Part shown: positions 7,257 to 16,704 of the stretch, piece by piece
Numbering within the stretch: position 1 is the first letter of the stretch
Layout: each line of letters opens with the position of its first letter
NCBI RefSeq assembly: GCF_003008595.1
Contig: NZ_CP027669.1
Location: 372,001 to 436,000, forward strand
DNA length: 64,000 nt
Source of the DNA: Simplicispira suum
GTDB lineage: Bacteria; Pseudomonadota; Gammaproteobacteria; Burkholderiales; Burkholderiaceae_C
Direction of reading: 5' to 3'
Notes under the pieces: generated by a model
Told to the model about the DNA's origin: nothing
What the model saw: only the letters and a program-made list of their open reading frames with translations
Database searches by the model: none
Made by a program: the position numbers and the translations under genes

Positions 7257-8339
7257 ATGAGTTCCACCACGCCATCCCACTCCAGCGCACCGATTTCCTA
7301 CAAGGACGCGGGGGTAGACATCGTCGCCGGTGACGCGCTGATCGATCGCATCAAACCGCTGGCCAAAAAGACCATGCGGGACGGCGTGCTCGCCGGTATT
7401 GGCGGCTTTGGCGCCCTGTTTGAAGTGCCCAAGCGCTACCAGGAACCGGTGCTGGTCAGCGGCACCGACGGTGTGGGCACCAAGCTCAAGCTGGCTTTTG
7501 AATGGAACATGCACGACACGGTCGGCATCGATCTGGTGGCCATGAGCGTCAACGACGTGCTGGTGCAAGGCGCAGAACCTTTGTTTTTCCTCGACTATTT
7601 CGCTTGCGGCAAGCTCGATGTGGACACGGCCGCTGCCGTGGTGGGCGGCATTGCCCAGGGCTGCGAACTCTCGGGCTGCGCGCTGATCGGCGGCGAAACG
7701 GCCGAGATGCCCGGCATGTACCCGCCCGGAGAATACGACCTGGCGGGCTTTGCCGTGGGTGCCGTGGAGAAATCCAAGATTCTGGGCGGAGCCGATGTGC
7801 GCGTGGGCGACGTGGTGCTGGGCCTGGCCTCCAGCGGCGTGCATTCCAACGGTTTCAGCCTGGTGCGCAAGTGCATTGCGCGCGCCGAAGAGAACGGCAC
7901 CGTGCCGGCCATGCTGGACGGCAAACCGTTTCGAGAGGCCCTGATGGAGCCCACGCGCCTGTACGTCAAACCCATGCTGGCTGCGCTGGCGGCGCACCCG
8001 GTGGCCGAAGGCGGAAGCCGGGGCATCAAGGCGCTGGCACACATCACCGGCGGTGGGCTGCTGGAGAACATTCCCCGCGTGCTGCCCGAAGGCCTGGCCG
8101 CGCATCTCCGGCAAGGGAGCTGGCCAAAGACCGAATTGTTTGCCTGGCTCCAGGCCACGGCTGCCATTTCTGACGAAGAGATGAACCGCACCTTCAACAA
8201 TGGCATTGGCATGGTGGTGGTGGTGGCGCCCGAGGATGCGCAGGCTGTCACCAGCCAGTTGGCCGCAGCCGGCGAGGCGGTGCACCGCTTGGGCCAGATT
8301 GCGCCGCTCGGAGACGGCCAGGCAGTCGTCGTAGCGTGA
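7257..8339 (+). CDS. purM: phosphoribosylformylglycinamidine cyclo-ligase (AIR synthetase)
   Basis: A 360-residue cytoplasmic enzyme of purine synthesis that closes the imidazole ring of AIR using ATP. Landmarks are SYKDAGVDI near the N-terminus, [14 protein letters not shown], the [20 protein letters not shown] stretch, [11 protein letters not shown] and [15 protein letters not shown] start at the ATG at 7257 because the family begins close to SYKDAG; upstream in-frame sequence is promoter and leader. Its stop overlaps the start of the next gene by four bases (GTGA). Confidence 0.97.
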   Translation: MSSTTPSHSSAPISYKDAGVDIVAGDALIDRIKPLAKKTMRDGVLAGIGGFGALFEVPKRYQEPVLVSGTDGVGTKLKLAFEWNMHDTVGIDLVAMSVNDVLVQGAEPLFFLDYFACGKLDVDTAAAVVGGIAQGCELSGCALIGGETAEMPGMYPPGEYDLAGFAVGAVEKSKILGGADVRVGDVVLGLASSGVHSNGFSLVRKCIARAEENGTVPAMLDGKPFREALMEPTRLYVKPMLAALAAHPVAEGGSRGIKALAHITGGGLLENIPRVLPEGLAAHLRQGSWPKTELFAWLQATAAISDEEMNRTFNNGIGMVVVVAPEDAQAVTSQLAAAGEAVHRLGQIAPLGDGQAVVVA

Positions 8340-9430
8340 CACGGCCACCGCCTGCGGCGCGCGCGCCGCGCCCTTCCCCTTCCGGCGCCCAAGCGCCGTG
8401 GCCACTGCCGCGAGGCATTGCTCTGGCGAGCTACCTGCTGATGGCCGGCGGCTTGCTCCTGGTGATGTGGCGCGGCCTGTTGCCTGGCCTGTTGTCGCTG
8501 TGTCTCGGCTTCCTGGTGACGCGGGCGCTGGCACGCTGGCTGGTGCCGGTATGGCCTGGCGCTCCCAAAAAGCCAAGCACCGCTCCACCGGCACGCGGTG
8601 CGCAGGTGCTGGCCGCAGCCATCGTCATGCTGCTGCCGCTTGGGCTGCTGATTTTTGGCGTCACGCATTCGCGCGGCTACATCGTCGAAGCACCCCAGCA
8701 GTACCGCGAACTGCTCGATTACATGGCGCGCACGGTGCTGGAGCTGCGCGACAAGCTCCCGCACGATGTGGCCGCCTACCTGCCCGACGGTGCCGACGGC
8801 ATCCAGCGCACCATTGCCGCTTACCTCGCTGCCAAGGCCGGTGCGCTTGCCATGGCGGGGCGTGCCTGGCTTGGCGGCCTGCTCTATGCGTACGTGGGCC
8901 TGCTCATTGGCGCGCTGGCTGCCGTGCGCACGATCTCGAATGGGGGCGGCCCGCTGGCGCTGGCGCTGACGAAGCGCTTGCGGACCTTTGGTGAGGCGTT
9001 CCAGCAGATCGTGGCCGCACAAATCTGGATTGCGGCATTCAACACAGCCCTGACCGCCCTCTTCCTGCTTTTCCTTCTGCCACTGTGGGGCGAGCGCCTG
9101 CCTTACACGCCAGCGCTGATCACCCTGACCTTTGTCGCCGGCTTGGTGCCCATCGTCGGCAACCTGCTGTGCAACACCGTGATCACCATCGTCGCGCTGT
9201 CCGTCTCGCCGCAGGCCGCCGCCGCCTGCCTGGGCTTTCTGGTGCTGATTCACAAGGCCGAATACGTCATCAACGCGCGCGTGGTCGGGCAGCGCACCCA
9301 CATGGCGGTGTGGGAACTGCTCACGGTCATGTTCGTGGCCGAAGCGGTGTTTGGCCCCGCTGGCCTGGTGGCGGCGCCCCTGTTCTACGCCTACTTGAAA
9401 AAAGAGCTGGCCGCAGGCGCTTTGGTTTGA
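8336..9430 (+). CDS. AI-2E family transporter (PerM/YdiK-like membrane protein)
   Basis: A 364-residue inner-membrane protein with six to eight hydrophobic segments. Two lie in the first 65 residues; then comes a soluble region ([13 protein letters not shown]) and a C-terminal bundle with [55 protein letters not shown] and the final [21 protein letters not shown]. The PIVGN and FGPxGLVAAP pieces are typical of the AI-2E exporter family. The start is a GTG inside the purM stop, so translation is coupled; in Burkholderiales the gene commonly follows purM. The substrate is unknown. Confidence 0.87.
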   Translation: MTRPPPAARAPRPSPSGAQAPWPLPRGIALASYLLMAGGLLLVMWRGLLPGLLSLCLGFLVTRALARWLVPVWPGAPKKPSTAPPARGAQVLAAAIVMLLPLGLLIFGVTHSRGYIVEAPQQYRELLDYMARTVLELRDKLPHDVAAYLPDGADGIQRTIAAYLAAKAGALAMAGRAWLGGLLYAYVGLLIGALAAVRTISNGGGPLALALTKRLRTFGEAFQQIVAAQIWIAAFNTALTALFLLFLLPLWGERLPYTPALITLTFVAGLVPIVGNLLCNTVITIVALSVSPQAAAACLGFLVLIHKAEYVINARVVGQRTHMAVWELLTVMFVAEAVFGPAGLVAAPLFYAYLKKELAAGALV

Positions 9431-9535
9431 ATCATGTCCTGATTTGATCGAATCTGGTCGCATCCCAGACTGTCAGTTTCGGCCTAGCGCAGGCACCATA
9501 AGCGTTCCCTGTTAGCCTTCTCAAGGAACTGCACC

Positions 9536-10096
9536 ATGAAAACCTGTCTGATAGTGATCGATGTTCAGGAATCGTTTCGCCACCGCCCCTACTTCACGGA
9601 CACCGCCTTGCCGGCCTACCTGCAGGCGCAGAACGCCCTGATTGCCGGTTGTGTGGCGCGCGGCGTTCCCGTGGCGCGCGTGCTGCATACCGATGGCCCG
9701 GAACAAATGGACAACCCCTTTGCCCAGGTGTCTGGCCAGGTGCGGCCGCTGGACGGGCTGATGGCTTTCGACGCTGCCGCCAGCTTCACCAAATCGCGCC
9801 ACAGCGCACTGGTGGGCACGGGCCTGGACGTCTGGTTGACCACCAACGGCATCGGCCGGCTGATCGTCAGTGGCATCCGCACCGAGCAATGCTGCGAGAC
9901 CACCACGCGCCATGCCAGTGACCTCGGCTGGCAGGTCGATTTCGTTCCCGACGCCACCCTCACCTGGGACATGGTGCAGCCGGACGGCACGCCGCTCTTG
10001 GCGGCCGACATCAAGGCGCGCACGGCCACGGTGCTGGCGGGGCGCTTTGCCACGCTGTGCACGGTGGATGAAGCACTGGGGCGCACCAGCGCATGA
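9536..10096 (+). CDS. isochorismatase-family cysteine hydrolase
   Basis: A 186-residue alpha/beta hydrolase of the isochorismatase-like superfamily. The catalytic triad is visible: D9 in CLIVIDVQESF, K86 in ASFTKSRHSA, and C119 in SGIRTEQCCETTTR. Members hydrolyse small amides or ethers such as nicotinamide or N-carbamoylsarcosine; this one's substrate is unknown. It overlaps the GlxA-type regulator downstream by four bases (ATGA), so the two are co-translated and the regulator probably controls or senses the same chemistry. Confidence 0.87.
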   Translation: MKTCLIVIDVQESFRHRPYFTDTALPAYLQAQNALIAGCVARGVPVARVLHTDGPEQMDNPFAQVSGQVRPLDGLMAFDAAASFTKSRHSALVGTGLDVWLTTNGIGRLIVSGIRTEQCCETTTRHASDLGWQVDFVPDATLTWDMVQPDGTPLLAADIKARTATVLAGRFATLCTVDEALGRTSA

Positions 10097-11091
10097 CACG
10101 CCCCACCGCCGCAGAGCCCATCCACGTCTGGTTCGCCCTGCTGCCCGGCAGCCTGGCGCTGGACTGGGCGGGTCCGGCCGAAGCGCTGCGCAGCGCCAAC
10201 ACCTGGCTGGCCGCGCGCGGCGAGCCCGAGCGCTTTGTGCTGCACTTCACCGCGCCCCGCCCCACGCTCACCAGTTCCGTCGGGCTGCAGCTCAGCGGCC
10301 TGGAGCCCTTGCCGGCGAGTCTGCCAGCGCCTTCCTGGGTGGTCATCGTGGGGATGACCGGCAACGCCATTGACGTGGCGGGCGAAGACACCCTGAACCT
10401 GCTGCACTGGCTGCGCGGCCTGCGCCTGGTGGCGGGCCGGCTGGAGCTGCTCACCGTCTGCGCCGGCGCGGTGCTGGCGGCGCACGCGGGCCAGCTCGCA
10501 GGCCGGCGCGCCACCACGCACCACCAGCATCTGGACGAACTCGCGGCCATCGAACCACGCTGCGACGTGGTCGCCAACCGCGTGTTTGTGAGCGACGGCG
10601 CGCTCTACAGCAGCGCCGGCGTGGCCACCGGCATCGATCTGACCCTGCACCGCATCGCCGAAACCTGTGGTCCGGCGATTGCTGCACACGTGGCGCAAAC
10701 GCTGGTGCTGGCGCAGCGGCGCGGCCCCGAAGACCCGCAGCTCTCGCCCTTTCTGGACCACCGCAACCACCTGCACGCCGCGCTGCACCGCGTGCAGGAC
10801 GCCGTGACCCAGGCACCGCAACAGGCATGGAGTGTCTCGGCCATGGCCGCCATCGCATGCACATCGCCGCGCCACCTGACGCGCCTGTTCGTGGAGCACG
10901 CAGGCATTGCACCCCTGGCCTGGCTGCGCCGCATCCGGCTGGCAACCGCCGAGGCGGCTTTGCGTGCGGGCCACCAGGTCACGCAGGCGGCAGCGCTGGC
11001 AGGTTTTGGCTCAGACACCCAGCTGCGCCGGGCCTGGCACCAGTTCGGGCGCGCGGGAACACCCTCCCACCTGGGGCGGCGATCGCACTGA
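10093..11091 (+). CDS. GlxA-type transcriptional regulator (DJ-1/PfpI domain + AraC HTH)
   Basis: A 332-residue regulator. Residues 1-190 form a class I amidotransferase/DJ-1-like fold with the nucleophile-elbow-like LLTVCAGAVLAAHAGQL and the family sequence ATTHHQHLDEL. Residues 220-330 form an AraC-type double helix-turn-helix, with MAAIACTSPRHLTRLFVEHAG and VTQAAALAGFGSDTQLRRAW. Such proteins usually activate neighbouring catabolic genes. The ATGA overlap with the hydrolase gene upstream suggests one transcript. The ligand cannot be inferred. Confidence 0.9.
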   Translation: MTRPTAAEPIHVWFALLPGSLALDWAGPAEALRSANTWLAARGEPERFVLHFTAPRPTLTSSVGLQLSGLEPLPASLPAPSWVVIVGMTGNAIDVAGEDTLNLLHWLRGLRLVAGRLELLTVCAGAVLAAHAGQLAGRRATTHHQHLDELAAIEPRCDVVANRVFVSDGALYSSAGVATGIDLTLHRIAETCGPAIAAHVAQTLVLAQRRGPEDPQLSPFLDHRNHLHAALHRVQDAVTQAPQQAWSVSAMAAIACTSPRHLTRLFVEHAGIAPLAWLRRIRLATAEAALRAGHQVTQAAALAGFGSDTQLRRAWHQFGRAGTPSHLGRRSH

Positions 11092-11200
11092 AAACCTGCG
11101 CTACCATGTGCAGATCGGCCTGAAGCGGGCCGATGCGGACCGGCCAGACGCACCCAGCGATGCCTGTTCACTACCCAACTATTCCCAGGAGACACAGAAC

Positions 11201-11599
11201 ATGACCATCCTCGTCGCATACGCGCCCCGCCCCGAAGGCTGGGCCGCACTGGACAAGGGCATTGAAATGGCCAAAGAGCGCCAGGAACACTTGCTGATCG
11301 TGAACGCCGGCCCCGGTGGCCAGCAGGAAGATCCTGCGCTGGCACCCGGCTATGAAGTGGAGCGCATCGAAGGCTTGCTCGCTGCCAAAGATGTCAAGGG
11401 GGAATTCAAGCAATTCGTCCGCGGCAAGACGGCCGTGGAAGAAATCGATGCCCTGGTCGAAGAGGGCGATATCTCCATTCTGATCATCGGCCTGCGCCGG
11501 CGCACGGCTGTCGGCAAGCTGATTCTGGGCAGCGTGGCCCAGGAGATTTTGATGACGGTGTCGTGCCCGGTGCTGTGCGTCAAGGCCCCCGGCGCATAA
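11201..11599 (+). CDS. universal stress protein (UspA family)
   Basis: A 132-residue single-domain Usp protein. It opens MTILVAYAPRPEGWAALDKGIEMAK and closes with LRRRTAVGKLILGSVAQEILMTVSCPVLCVKAP, which has the G-x2-L-x-G-S nucleotide-binding pattern of ATP-binding members. The ATG at 11201 has CCAGGAGAC about nine bases upstream, better than any earlier start. It is a stand-alone gene 109 bases after glxA and is followed by a dispersed palindromic repeat that may serve as its terminator. The exact stress role is unknown. Confidence 0.9.
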   Translation: MTILVAYAPRPEGWAALDKGIEMAKERQEHLLIVNAGPGGQQEDPALAPGYEVERIEGLLAAKDVKGEFKQFVRGKTAVEEIDALVEEGDISILIIGLRRRTAVGKLILGSVAQEILMTVSCPVLCVKAPGA

Positions 11600-11608
11600 C
11601 CTGCGCTG

Positions 11609-11667
11609 TTTTGCTATATAAAAAATAGCATCTTGCGCTTATAAATAAAGCGCTGGATGCCATTTTT
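11609..11667 (+). repeat. short dispersed palindromic repeat (TAGC/GCGCTT family), downstream of uspA
   Basis: Contains TTGCTATATAAAAAATAGCA and then GCGCTTATAAATAAAGCGCT, two small inverted repeats in a row followed by GATGCCATTTTT. Relatives in this window are at 18544, 40934, 46918, 59613 and 60452. The final hairpin with a T run could terminate transcription. Confidence 0.7.
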
Positions 11668-11696
11668 ATCCTAATTTTCATCCGTCCTGGTCGTGC

Positions 11697-12770
11697 TCAT
11701 GCCATGCCGGCGAACTGGCGCGCCATGAACGCCCAGACCAGCGTCGACGCATCGGGCCCCGTCGGGTCGCTGTAGGCCACACGCGGCGCACCGCCGCTCC
11801 AGGCGTGGCCAAGGCCTTCGATTTCCCGCAGTGCCACTTGCACCCGACCGCGCGCACGGAACTCCGTCAAGCGGGTGGCGCGGCGCGCGCCGCGCTGCTG
11901 CATGCGTGGCGCTCCGGCACGCGCGCCCAGCGCCTGCGCCCACCAAGCGGCCGTGTGCTGCGCGCTGCGCACCGACACCACCGGATCCGACTCGCCATGC
12001 AGCAGCAGAAGCGGTGGCAGCATGGGCGGGGCCGCAGCAGGCAGCTCAGCGCCGGTTGCAACCTCAGGCCGGCGCGGCAGGCGATCACCGCGCATCGCCG
12101 CGAGCGCCGTCGCAGCCGAATCGGCACTGCCGGGCGCTGCACCTGAGTGCATGGCCAGCGCACAAAATCGCTGCGGCGCGCGCAGCGCGAGCCAGGCCGC
12201 CATGCTGGCACCGGCCGACATACCGGCAACACCAATGCGATCCGGGTGCACCGCATAGCGCCGCGCGACTTGGTCGATGGCGGCGAGTACGGTGTCGGCT
12301 TCGGCATCGGCGCGGCCGCTGCGGCGCTCAAACCAGTTCCAGCAGCCCTGCGCATTGGCCATGCGCTCCTGCTCCGGGTAGAGCACCAGAAAGCGCTCGC
12401 GCGCCGCGCGCTGGTTCATGCGCGTGCTGGCAGCAAAGCTGTGGCCGGTTTGGCCGCAGCCGTGCAGCATCACCAGCAGCGGCAGCCGCATGCGGCTGGC
12501 TGCAGTGACGCCGGGCGGCACATACAAGTGGTAGCGGCGTGCCCCGGCCGGCCCCGGCGCAATACCTGCCAGCCATTGGCCCAGCGCCGCAGGAGCCGGC
12601 GGCGCACGTTTTGCGGCGGCCGGTTTGGGCGCTTGGGGGCGCTTGCGCGCGGGCACCCGCAGCGGCGCAGCGGGGGTCCGCGCGGGCCGCGCCGCTCGGG
12701 CCAGGGCGCGAACTTGGCGCTGGTAGGCGCGCGCCAGTGCCAGCAGGGGCGAAGCAGGCCGACGCGCCAT
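11697..12770 (-). CDS. PHB depolymerase-family esterase
   Basis: A 357-residue alpha/beta hydrolase of the esterase PHB-depolymerase family. After a basic, proline-rich N-terminus comes LPLLVMLHGCGQT (oxyanion-hole HGCGQT), NWFERRSGRADAEADTVLAAIDQV, the lipase box GVAGMSAGASMAAWLAL with its nucleophilic serine, LLLHGESDPVVSVRSAQ (acid) and GLGHAWSGG (histidine). The N-terminal 70 residues (AAPLRVPARKRPQAPKPAAAKRAP) look like a linker or PHA-granule-binding tail; no clear signal peptide is seen, so an intracellular depolymerase or feruloyl-esterase-like activity is possible. Confidence 0.85.
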   Translation of the reverse strand: MARRPASPLLALARAYQRQVRALARAARPARTPAAPLRVPARKRPQAPKPAAAKRAPPAPAALGQWLAGIAPGPAGARRYHLYVPPGVTAASRMRLPLLVMLHGCGQTGHSFAASTRMNQRAARERFLVLYPEQERMANAQGCWNWFERRSGRADAEADTVLAAIDQVARRYAVHPDRIGVAGMSAGASMAAWLALRAPQRFCALAMHSGAAPGSADSAATALAAMRGDRLPRRPEVATGAELPAAAPPMLPPLLLLHGESDPVVSVRSAQHTAAWWAQALGARAGAPRMQQRGARRATRLTEFRARGRVQVALREIEGLGHAWSGGAPRVAYSDPTGPDASTLVWAFMARQFAGMA

Positions 12771-12848
12771 CAGCGAGGCACGCTACATACCCGAGACACG
12801 AACGCACCGGAGCCAGCGCAGGCGAGGGTTCGCAGGGGCAGCAAACGC

Positions 12849-13694
12849 TCAGCCCAGGGCCCGGCGCAAGAGCTGCAACCGGTTGGCGAGAACTTCGGTG
12901 TTGTCGTCGCCACGCACATGCGACAAGTAGGTTTCGAGATCGGCCACGGCCAAGCCAGGGTTGCCACACTCGGCGTGGGCCAGGCCGCGATCGCGCACTT
13001 CGTCCCAGGCGGCAGGAAGCAGCAGCACCAAACGCTCCTGCACCGCCAGCAAGCGGGCCCAGTCGCCATTGGCCCGGTGCACTTCCTTGAGGTTGCGCAG
13101 CATGCGCGCCATGATCTCGCGCGGCTGCGCGGCTTGCAGGTACAGGCCCAGCGGCGGCTCGCCCTCGGCACTGCCGCTGGGCTGGAACGGCTGCAGGCGC
13201 TCGACCAGTTCCTCGCGCGAGAGCGATTCGCCGGTAAAGGGATCGATCAGCACTTGGCCCCGTGGCAGCAAGGCCTTGACCATGAAATGACCGGGAAACG
13301 CCACGCCACGCACGTGCAGCCCCAGGGTTTGCGCCATTTCCAGCCACAGTATGGCCAGACTGATGGGAATGCCCCGGCGCGTACGCAAAACGCTGTTGAG
13401 ATAGCTGTTTTCGGCGTCGTAATAGTCGTTGACGTTGCCCGCAAATCCCAGATCGGTGAAGAAAAACTGGTTCAGGGCGCGCAACCGGTCCAGCGCAGGC
13501 GCATCGCGCGCCACCTTGCGCGAGAGGCGCGCGCAGAGCAGATCCATGTCCCCCAGCAGGCCTTGCATGTCCAGCGCGGGATACTCGTCCATGGCGACGC
13601 TGGCGGCAGCCTCCAGCAAAGGAAACTGCGCGTCGCTTTGCACCAGCGAGGCGAAGTATTCGAGCGGCGTGGGAAGGGCAAAGCTCAACGACAT
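12849..13694 (-). CDS. SirB1-family protein (transglutaminase-like fold with TPR-like tail)
   Basis: A 281-residue protein of the SirB1 family. It has the transglutaminase-like segment LRALNQFFFTDLGFAGNVNDYYDAENSYLNSVLRTRRGIPISLA (described by pieces), then VRGVAFPGHFMVKALL, and a C-terminal helical repeat part (NGDWARLLAVQERLVLLLP). The biochemical role is not settled; family members sit near prfA/hemK or murJ genes. Here it is 51 bases after murJ on the same strand and followed by the esterase gene. Confidence 0.85.
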   Translation of the reverse strand: MSLSFALPTPLEYFASLVQSDAQFPLLEAAASVAMDEYPALDMQGLLGDMDLLCARLSRKVARDAPALDRLRALNQFFFTDLGFAGNVNDYYDAENSYLNSVLRTRRGIPISLAILWLEMAQTLGLHVRGVAFPGHFMVKALLPRGQVLIDPFTGESLSREELVERLQPFQPSGSAEGEPPLGLYLQAAQPREIMARMLRNLKEVHRANGDWARLLAVQERLVLLLPAAWDEVRDRGLAHAECGNPGLAVADLETYLSHVRGDDNTEVLANRLQLLRRALG

Positions 13695-13745
13695 GGTGCC
13701 ATGGTAGCGCCAGGCCCACAGGTCTGCACGTAGGTCAGCGCCGCA

Positions 13746-15311
13746 CTATCTCCGTACCAGTGCGCCCACCCGCAGACCCGAAATGCGCAGCACGCCGAAA
13801 TACAGCACCGCAGCCACGGCCATCCAGGCGCCAAGCAAGAGCACGCGCTTGCCGCCGGCGTCGCCCAGGGCGATCCAGGGGAAATACGCCGACACCCACA
13901 ACAGCATGGCGCCCAGGAGCAGGCTGGCAGCCACCACCTGCGCGCCAAACAGCGCCCAGCCGGGGGCCGGCTGAAAACTGCCCCGGCGCAGCAAGCCGAT
14001 AAGCAGCCACAAGGCATTGACCAGCGCCCCCAGGCCAATGGACAGTGCCAGCCCCGCGTGGGCCATGCGCGGCACCAGCACAATGTTGAGTAGCTGCGTG
14101 ATCACCAGCACGGCAATGCCGATCTTGACCGGCGTGCGCACATCCTGGCTGGCGTAGTAGCCCGGCGCCAGCACCTTGATCGCCACCAATCCCAACAAAC
14201 CTGCGCCGTAGCCCGAGAGCGCCAGCGCGATCTCCGCCACATCGCTTGCCTGCAGCTCGCCGTGGTGGAACAGCGTCGCCACGAGCGGCGTGGAAAAGGT
14301 GAGCAGCGCCACAGCGCTGGGCACGGCCAGCAATACGACGATGCGCAGACCCCAGTCGAGCATGGCGGAATAACGTGCAGCATCGCCCTCGGCTCGCGCG
14401 GCGGTGAGCTGCGGCGTCAGCACCACGCCCAGCGCCACGCCCAGCAACGCAGTGGGGAATTCCATCAAACGGTCGGCATAGAACAGCCAGGTCACGCTGC
14501 CCGGCGCCAAATACGAAGCAATCTGGGTATTGATCAGCAATGAAAGCTGCGCCACCCCCACGCCCAGCAAAATGGGCGCCATCAGCGTAAGCACACGCCG
14601 CACGCCGGGGTCACTCCAGGCCTTGCGCAGGGCGGCAACGCTCAATCCAATGCGCGGGAGCAGCGCCAGCCGCAACAAAGCCGGCACCTGGATCGCCAGC
14701 TGCAGCACGCCGCCCAGCACCACACCGCCCGCCATTGCGTAAATCGGCTCAATGCCCCAGCCGCGAAACAGCGGTGCGCCAAACCAGGCGGCAGCAATCA
14801 TGGAAAAATTAAGCAGGACGGGCGACGCTGCAGGCACGGCAAAGTGCTTCCAGGTGTTCAGAATACCCGCCGACAGCGCCACCAGCGACATGAAGCCGAT
14901 GTAGGGGAACATCCAGCGCGTCATCAGCACTGCGCCGGCATAGCCTTCGGGGCTCTGGCGCAAACCGCTGGCCAAGGCCCAGACCAGCACCGGCGCCCCG
15001 ATCACTCCCAAAATGCAGGTGGCCAGCAGGGCCCACGCCAGCACCGTGGCCACACTGCCGATCAACACGCGGGTGGCATCATCGCCTTGTTGGGCGCGCG
15101 TGGTCGCCAATACCGGCACAAAGGCCTGGCTGAAAGCGCCTTCGGCAAACAGCCGGCGAAACAGGTTGGGGATGCGAAAGGCGACGTTGAACGCGTCGGT
15201 CAGCGCATTGGCGCCGAAGATGGACGCCATGAGCAAGTCACGCACGAGACCCGTGATGCGGGACGCCAGGGTGAGCAGCGAGACGGTAGAGGCGGCTTTG
15301 AGCAGAGACAC
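13746..15311 (-). CDS. murJ: lipid II flippase MurJ
   Basis: A 521-residue polytopic MOP-superfamily protein that flips lipid II across the inner membrane for peptidoglycan synthesis. The N-terminus is diagnostic: [24 protein letters not shown] followed by [36 protein letters not shown]. About 14 hydrophobic segments follow. I use the GTG at 15311, giving V/M-SLLKAA as in relatives, rather than the longer frame to 15353. It diverges from rpsT, as in many Burkholderiales. Confidence 0.95.
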   Translation of the reverse strand: MSLLKAASTVSLLTLASRITGLVRDLLMASIFGANALTDAFNVAFRIPNLFRRLFAEGAFSQAFVPVLATTRAQQGDDATRVLIGSVATVLAWALLATCILGVIGAPVLVWALASGLRQSPEGYAGAVLMTRWMFPYIGFMSLVALSAGILNTWKHFAVPAASPVLLNFSMIAAAWFGAPLFRGWGIEPIYAMAGGVVLGGVLQLAIQVPALLRLALLPRIGLSVAALRKAWSDPGVRRVLTLMAPILLGVGVAQLSLLINTQIASYLAPGSVTWLFYADRLMEFPTALLGVALGVVLTPQLTAARAEGDAARYSAMLDWGLRIVVLLAVPSAVALLTFSTPLVATLFHHGELQASDVAEIALALSGYGAGLLGLVAIKVLAPGYYASQDVRTPVKIGIAVLVITQLLNIVLVPRMAHAGLALSIGLGALVNALWLLIGLLRRGSFQPAPGWALFGAQVVAASLLLGAMLLWVSAYFPWIALGDAGGKRVLLLGAWMAVAAVLYFGVLRISGLRVGALVRR

Positions 15312-15376
15312 GGCTGCGAAGTGTATGCGCAGCCTTTGCCAGCCAAGTCGCAACGGCTGGTAAAACGTCCGCAGGC

Positions 15377-15382
15377 TATAAT
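15377..15382 (+). promoter_or_regulatory. -10 element of the rpsT promoter
   Basis: A consensus TATAAT at 15377-15382, 46 bases before the rpsT ATG. No good -35 hexamer is visible at the expected distance (CGGCTG at 15354), so the promoter may rely on its strong -10. Confidence 0.5.
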
Positions 15383-15427
15383 GTCGGGCTTCGCTGGCAA
15401 CATCCTCAGACCCTAGGAATATTTACC

Positions 15428-15727
15428 ATGGCATCCACCAAGCCCAAGAAAAAGAACCCACGCCTCGCGTCGGGCCGCAAACGCGTCCGTCAGGGCACCA
15501 AGCTCAACGCGGCCAACACCTCGCTGCGCTCCAAATACCGCACCGCCGTGAAGAACGTTGAAAAAGCCGTGCTCGCTGGCGACAAAACCAAAGCCACCGA
15601 ACTCTTCGGCAAGATGCAGGCCGTGGTCGACACCATTGCCGACAAGGGCATCTTCCACAAGAACAAGGCAGCTCGCGACAAGAGCCGCCTGTCCTCCAAG
15701 GTGAAAGCCTTGGCACTCGCCGCCTGA
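15428..15727 (+). CDS. rpsT: 30S ribosomal protein bS20
   Basis: A 99-residue basic protein that binds 16S rRNA early in 30S assembly. It has the family start [21 protein letters not shown], then [22 protein letters not shown] and [20 protein letters not shown]. It is longer than E. coli S20 (87 residues) because of a C-terminal extension usual in beta-proteobacteria. It is transcribed alone, divergently from murJ, and followed by a strong terminator. Confidence 0.98.
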   Translation: MASTKPKKKNPRLASGRKRVRQGTKLNAANTSLRSKYRTAVKNVEKAVLAGDKTKATELFGKMQAVVDTIADKGIFHKNKAARDKSRLSSKVKALALAA

Positions 15728-15797
15728 TCCTCTTCAGGCAAACAGCCCGGGTGGCCCCGCCACCCGCCGTTTGAAACGGGTGCGCTGCCAGCAAAGC

Positions 15798-15825
15798 AAA
15801 AAAGCCGTCGCAAGACGGCTTTTTT
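15798..15825 (+). terminator. rho-independent terminator of rpsT
   Basis: A stem AAAAAAGCCGTC / GACGGCTTTTTT around a GCAA loop, ending in a run of six T. It lies 70 bases after the rpsT stop. Confidence 0.9.
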
Positions 15826-15843
15826 GTTGGGCGCAGCCCAAGC

Positions 15844-16143
15844 GCGCAAAGCGCGCCTTTGCTGGCACCCTGCTGATTCGGGGGACAGACCTGACGCGGC
15901 GGGAGCCGTGGCAGCTCTGTCCTCGACATTTCAGCGGATGTTTGCGCAAAGCGCGCCTTTGCTGGCACCCTGCTGATTCGGGGGACAGATCTGACGCGGC
16001 GAGAGCCGTGGCAGCTCTGTCCCAGGCACTTCAGCGGATGTTCGCGCAAAGCGCGCCTTTGCTGGCACCCTGCTGATTCGGGGGACAGATCTGACGCGGC
16101 GCAAACCGTGACCGCTCTGTCCCAGGCACTTCAATGGATGTTC
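15844..16143 (+). repeat. three 100-bp tandem repeats
   Basis: Three head-to-tail copies with an exact 100-base period start at 15844, 15944 and 16044, each beginning GCGCAAAGCGCGCCTTTGC. Copies differ by only a few bases, most in copy 3. Each holds GATTCGGGGGACAGA-CTGA, related to the GGGGTCAGATTCC motif found in reverse at 19055 and 36154. The array has no spacers and ends inside the stop codon of the DUF3579 gene at 16142. No gene is encoded. Confidence 0.9.
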
Positions 16144-16468
16144 AGGGCTTCGCCTCAAGGGGCCCGTCAGGCAGCAAACACGCCTCAGCCACCTGCAGAT
16201 CGTTGTCGCGCGCAAAGTTCATCACGAAATCCCAGGCCATGGGCTCATAGTCGCGCAGCGCTGGGTAGACGACGACGCATTTCACGCCGTTGATGACCTT
16301 GGGAATGCACCAGGGCGAGTAACGCAAGTGGCTGCCCGGCTGCACGCCGCCGGGGCGAAAGCTGCTCATTACGCCCGCAAGGCGCTCGGCCCAATCGCTC
16401 GGACGGAAGGTCTTGCCACTGGACGTGATGCCCTGGATGAAGACTTCTGGAGACGAGGAATGGGCCAT
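16142..16468 (-). CDS. DUF3579 domain-containing protein
   Basis: A 108-residue protein of the DUF3579 family, restricted largely to beta-proteobacteria. The recognisable core is VFIQGITSSGKTFRPSDWAERL, then SHLRYSPWCIPKVINGVKCVVV and LRDYEPMAWDFVMNFARDNDL. No signal peptide or membrane segment; function unknown. Its stop codon coincides with the last bases of the 100-bp tandem array, so the array was probably inserted or amplified just at the gene end. argD diverges upstream. Confidence 0.85.
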   Translation of the reverse strand: MAHSSSPEVFIQGITSSGKTFRPSDWAERLAGVMSSFRPGGVQPGSHLRYSPWCIPKVINGVKCVVVYPALRDYEPMAWDFVMNFARDNDLQVAEACLLPDGPLEAKP

Positions 16469-16704
16469 CGGCTGGGCAGTCGGTGTACGAGAAATACGTG
16501 TTGCGGCGCAGCAGGAATTCTAACTCTTATATAAGAGCTATCGCGATCTTCACGCCCCCCGCGCAGCACGCGCAGCTTGCAGCGACGCCCCAGGTGCATT
16601 GCAGTGATGCGCAATCGTCAACAGCGCAGCGCAGCATCCGCCCTAGAATTGCCTCTCATTTTTGCGCGCCGCTATGGCGCTGCACCCGTCCTGGAGAACC
16701 CCGC

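Noticed and set aside
15844..16143. CRISPR array
   Set aside because: The repeats are 100 bp long and directly abutting with no unique spacers, and there are no cas genes.
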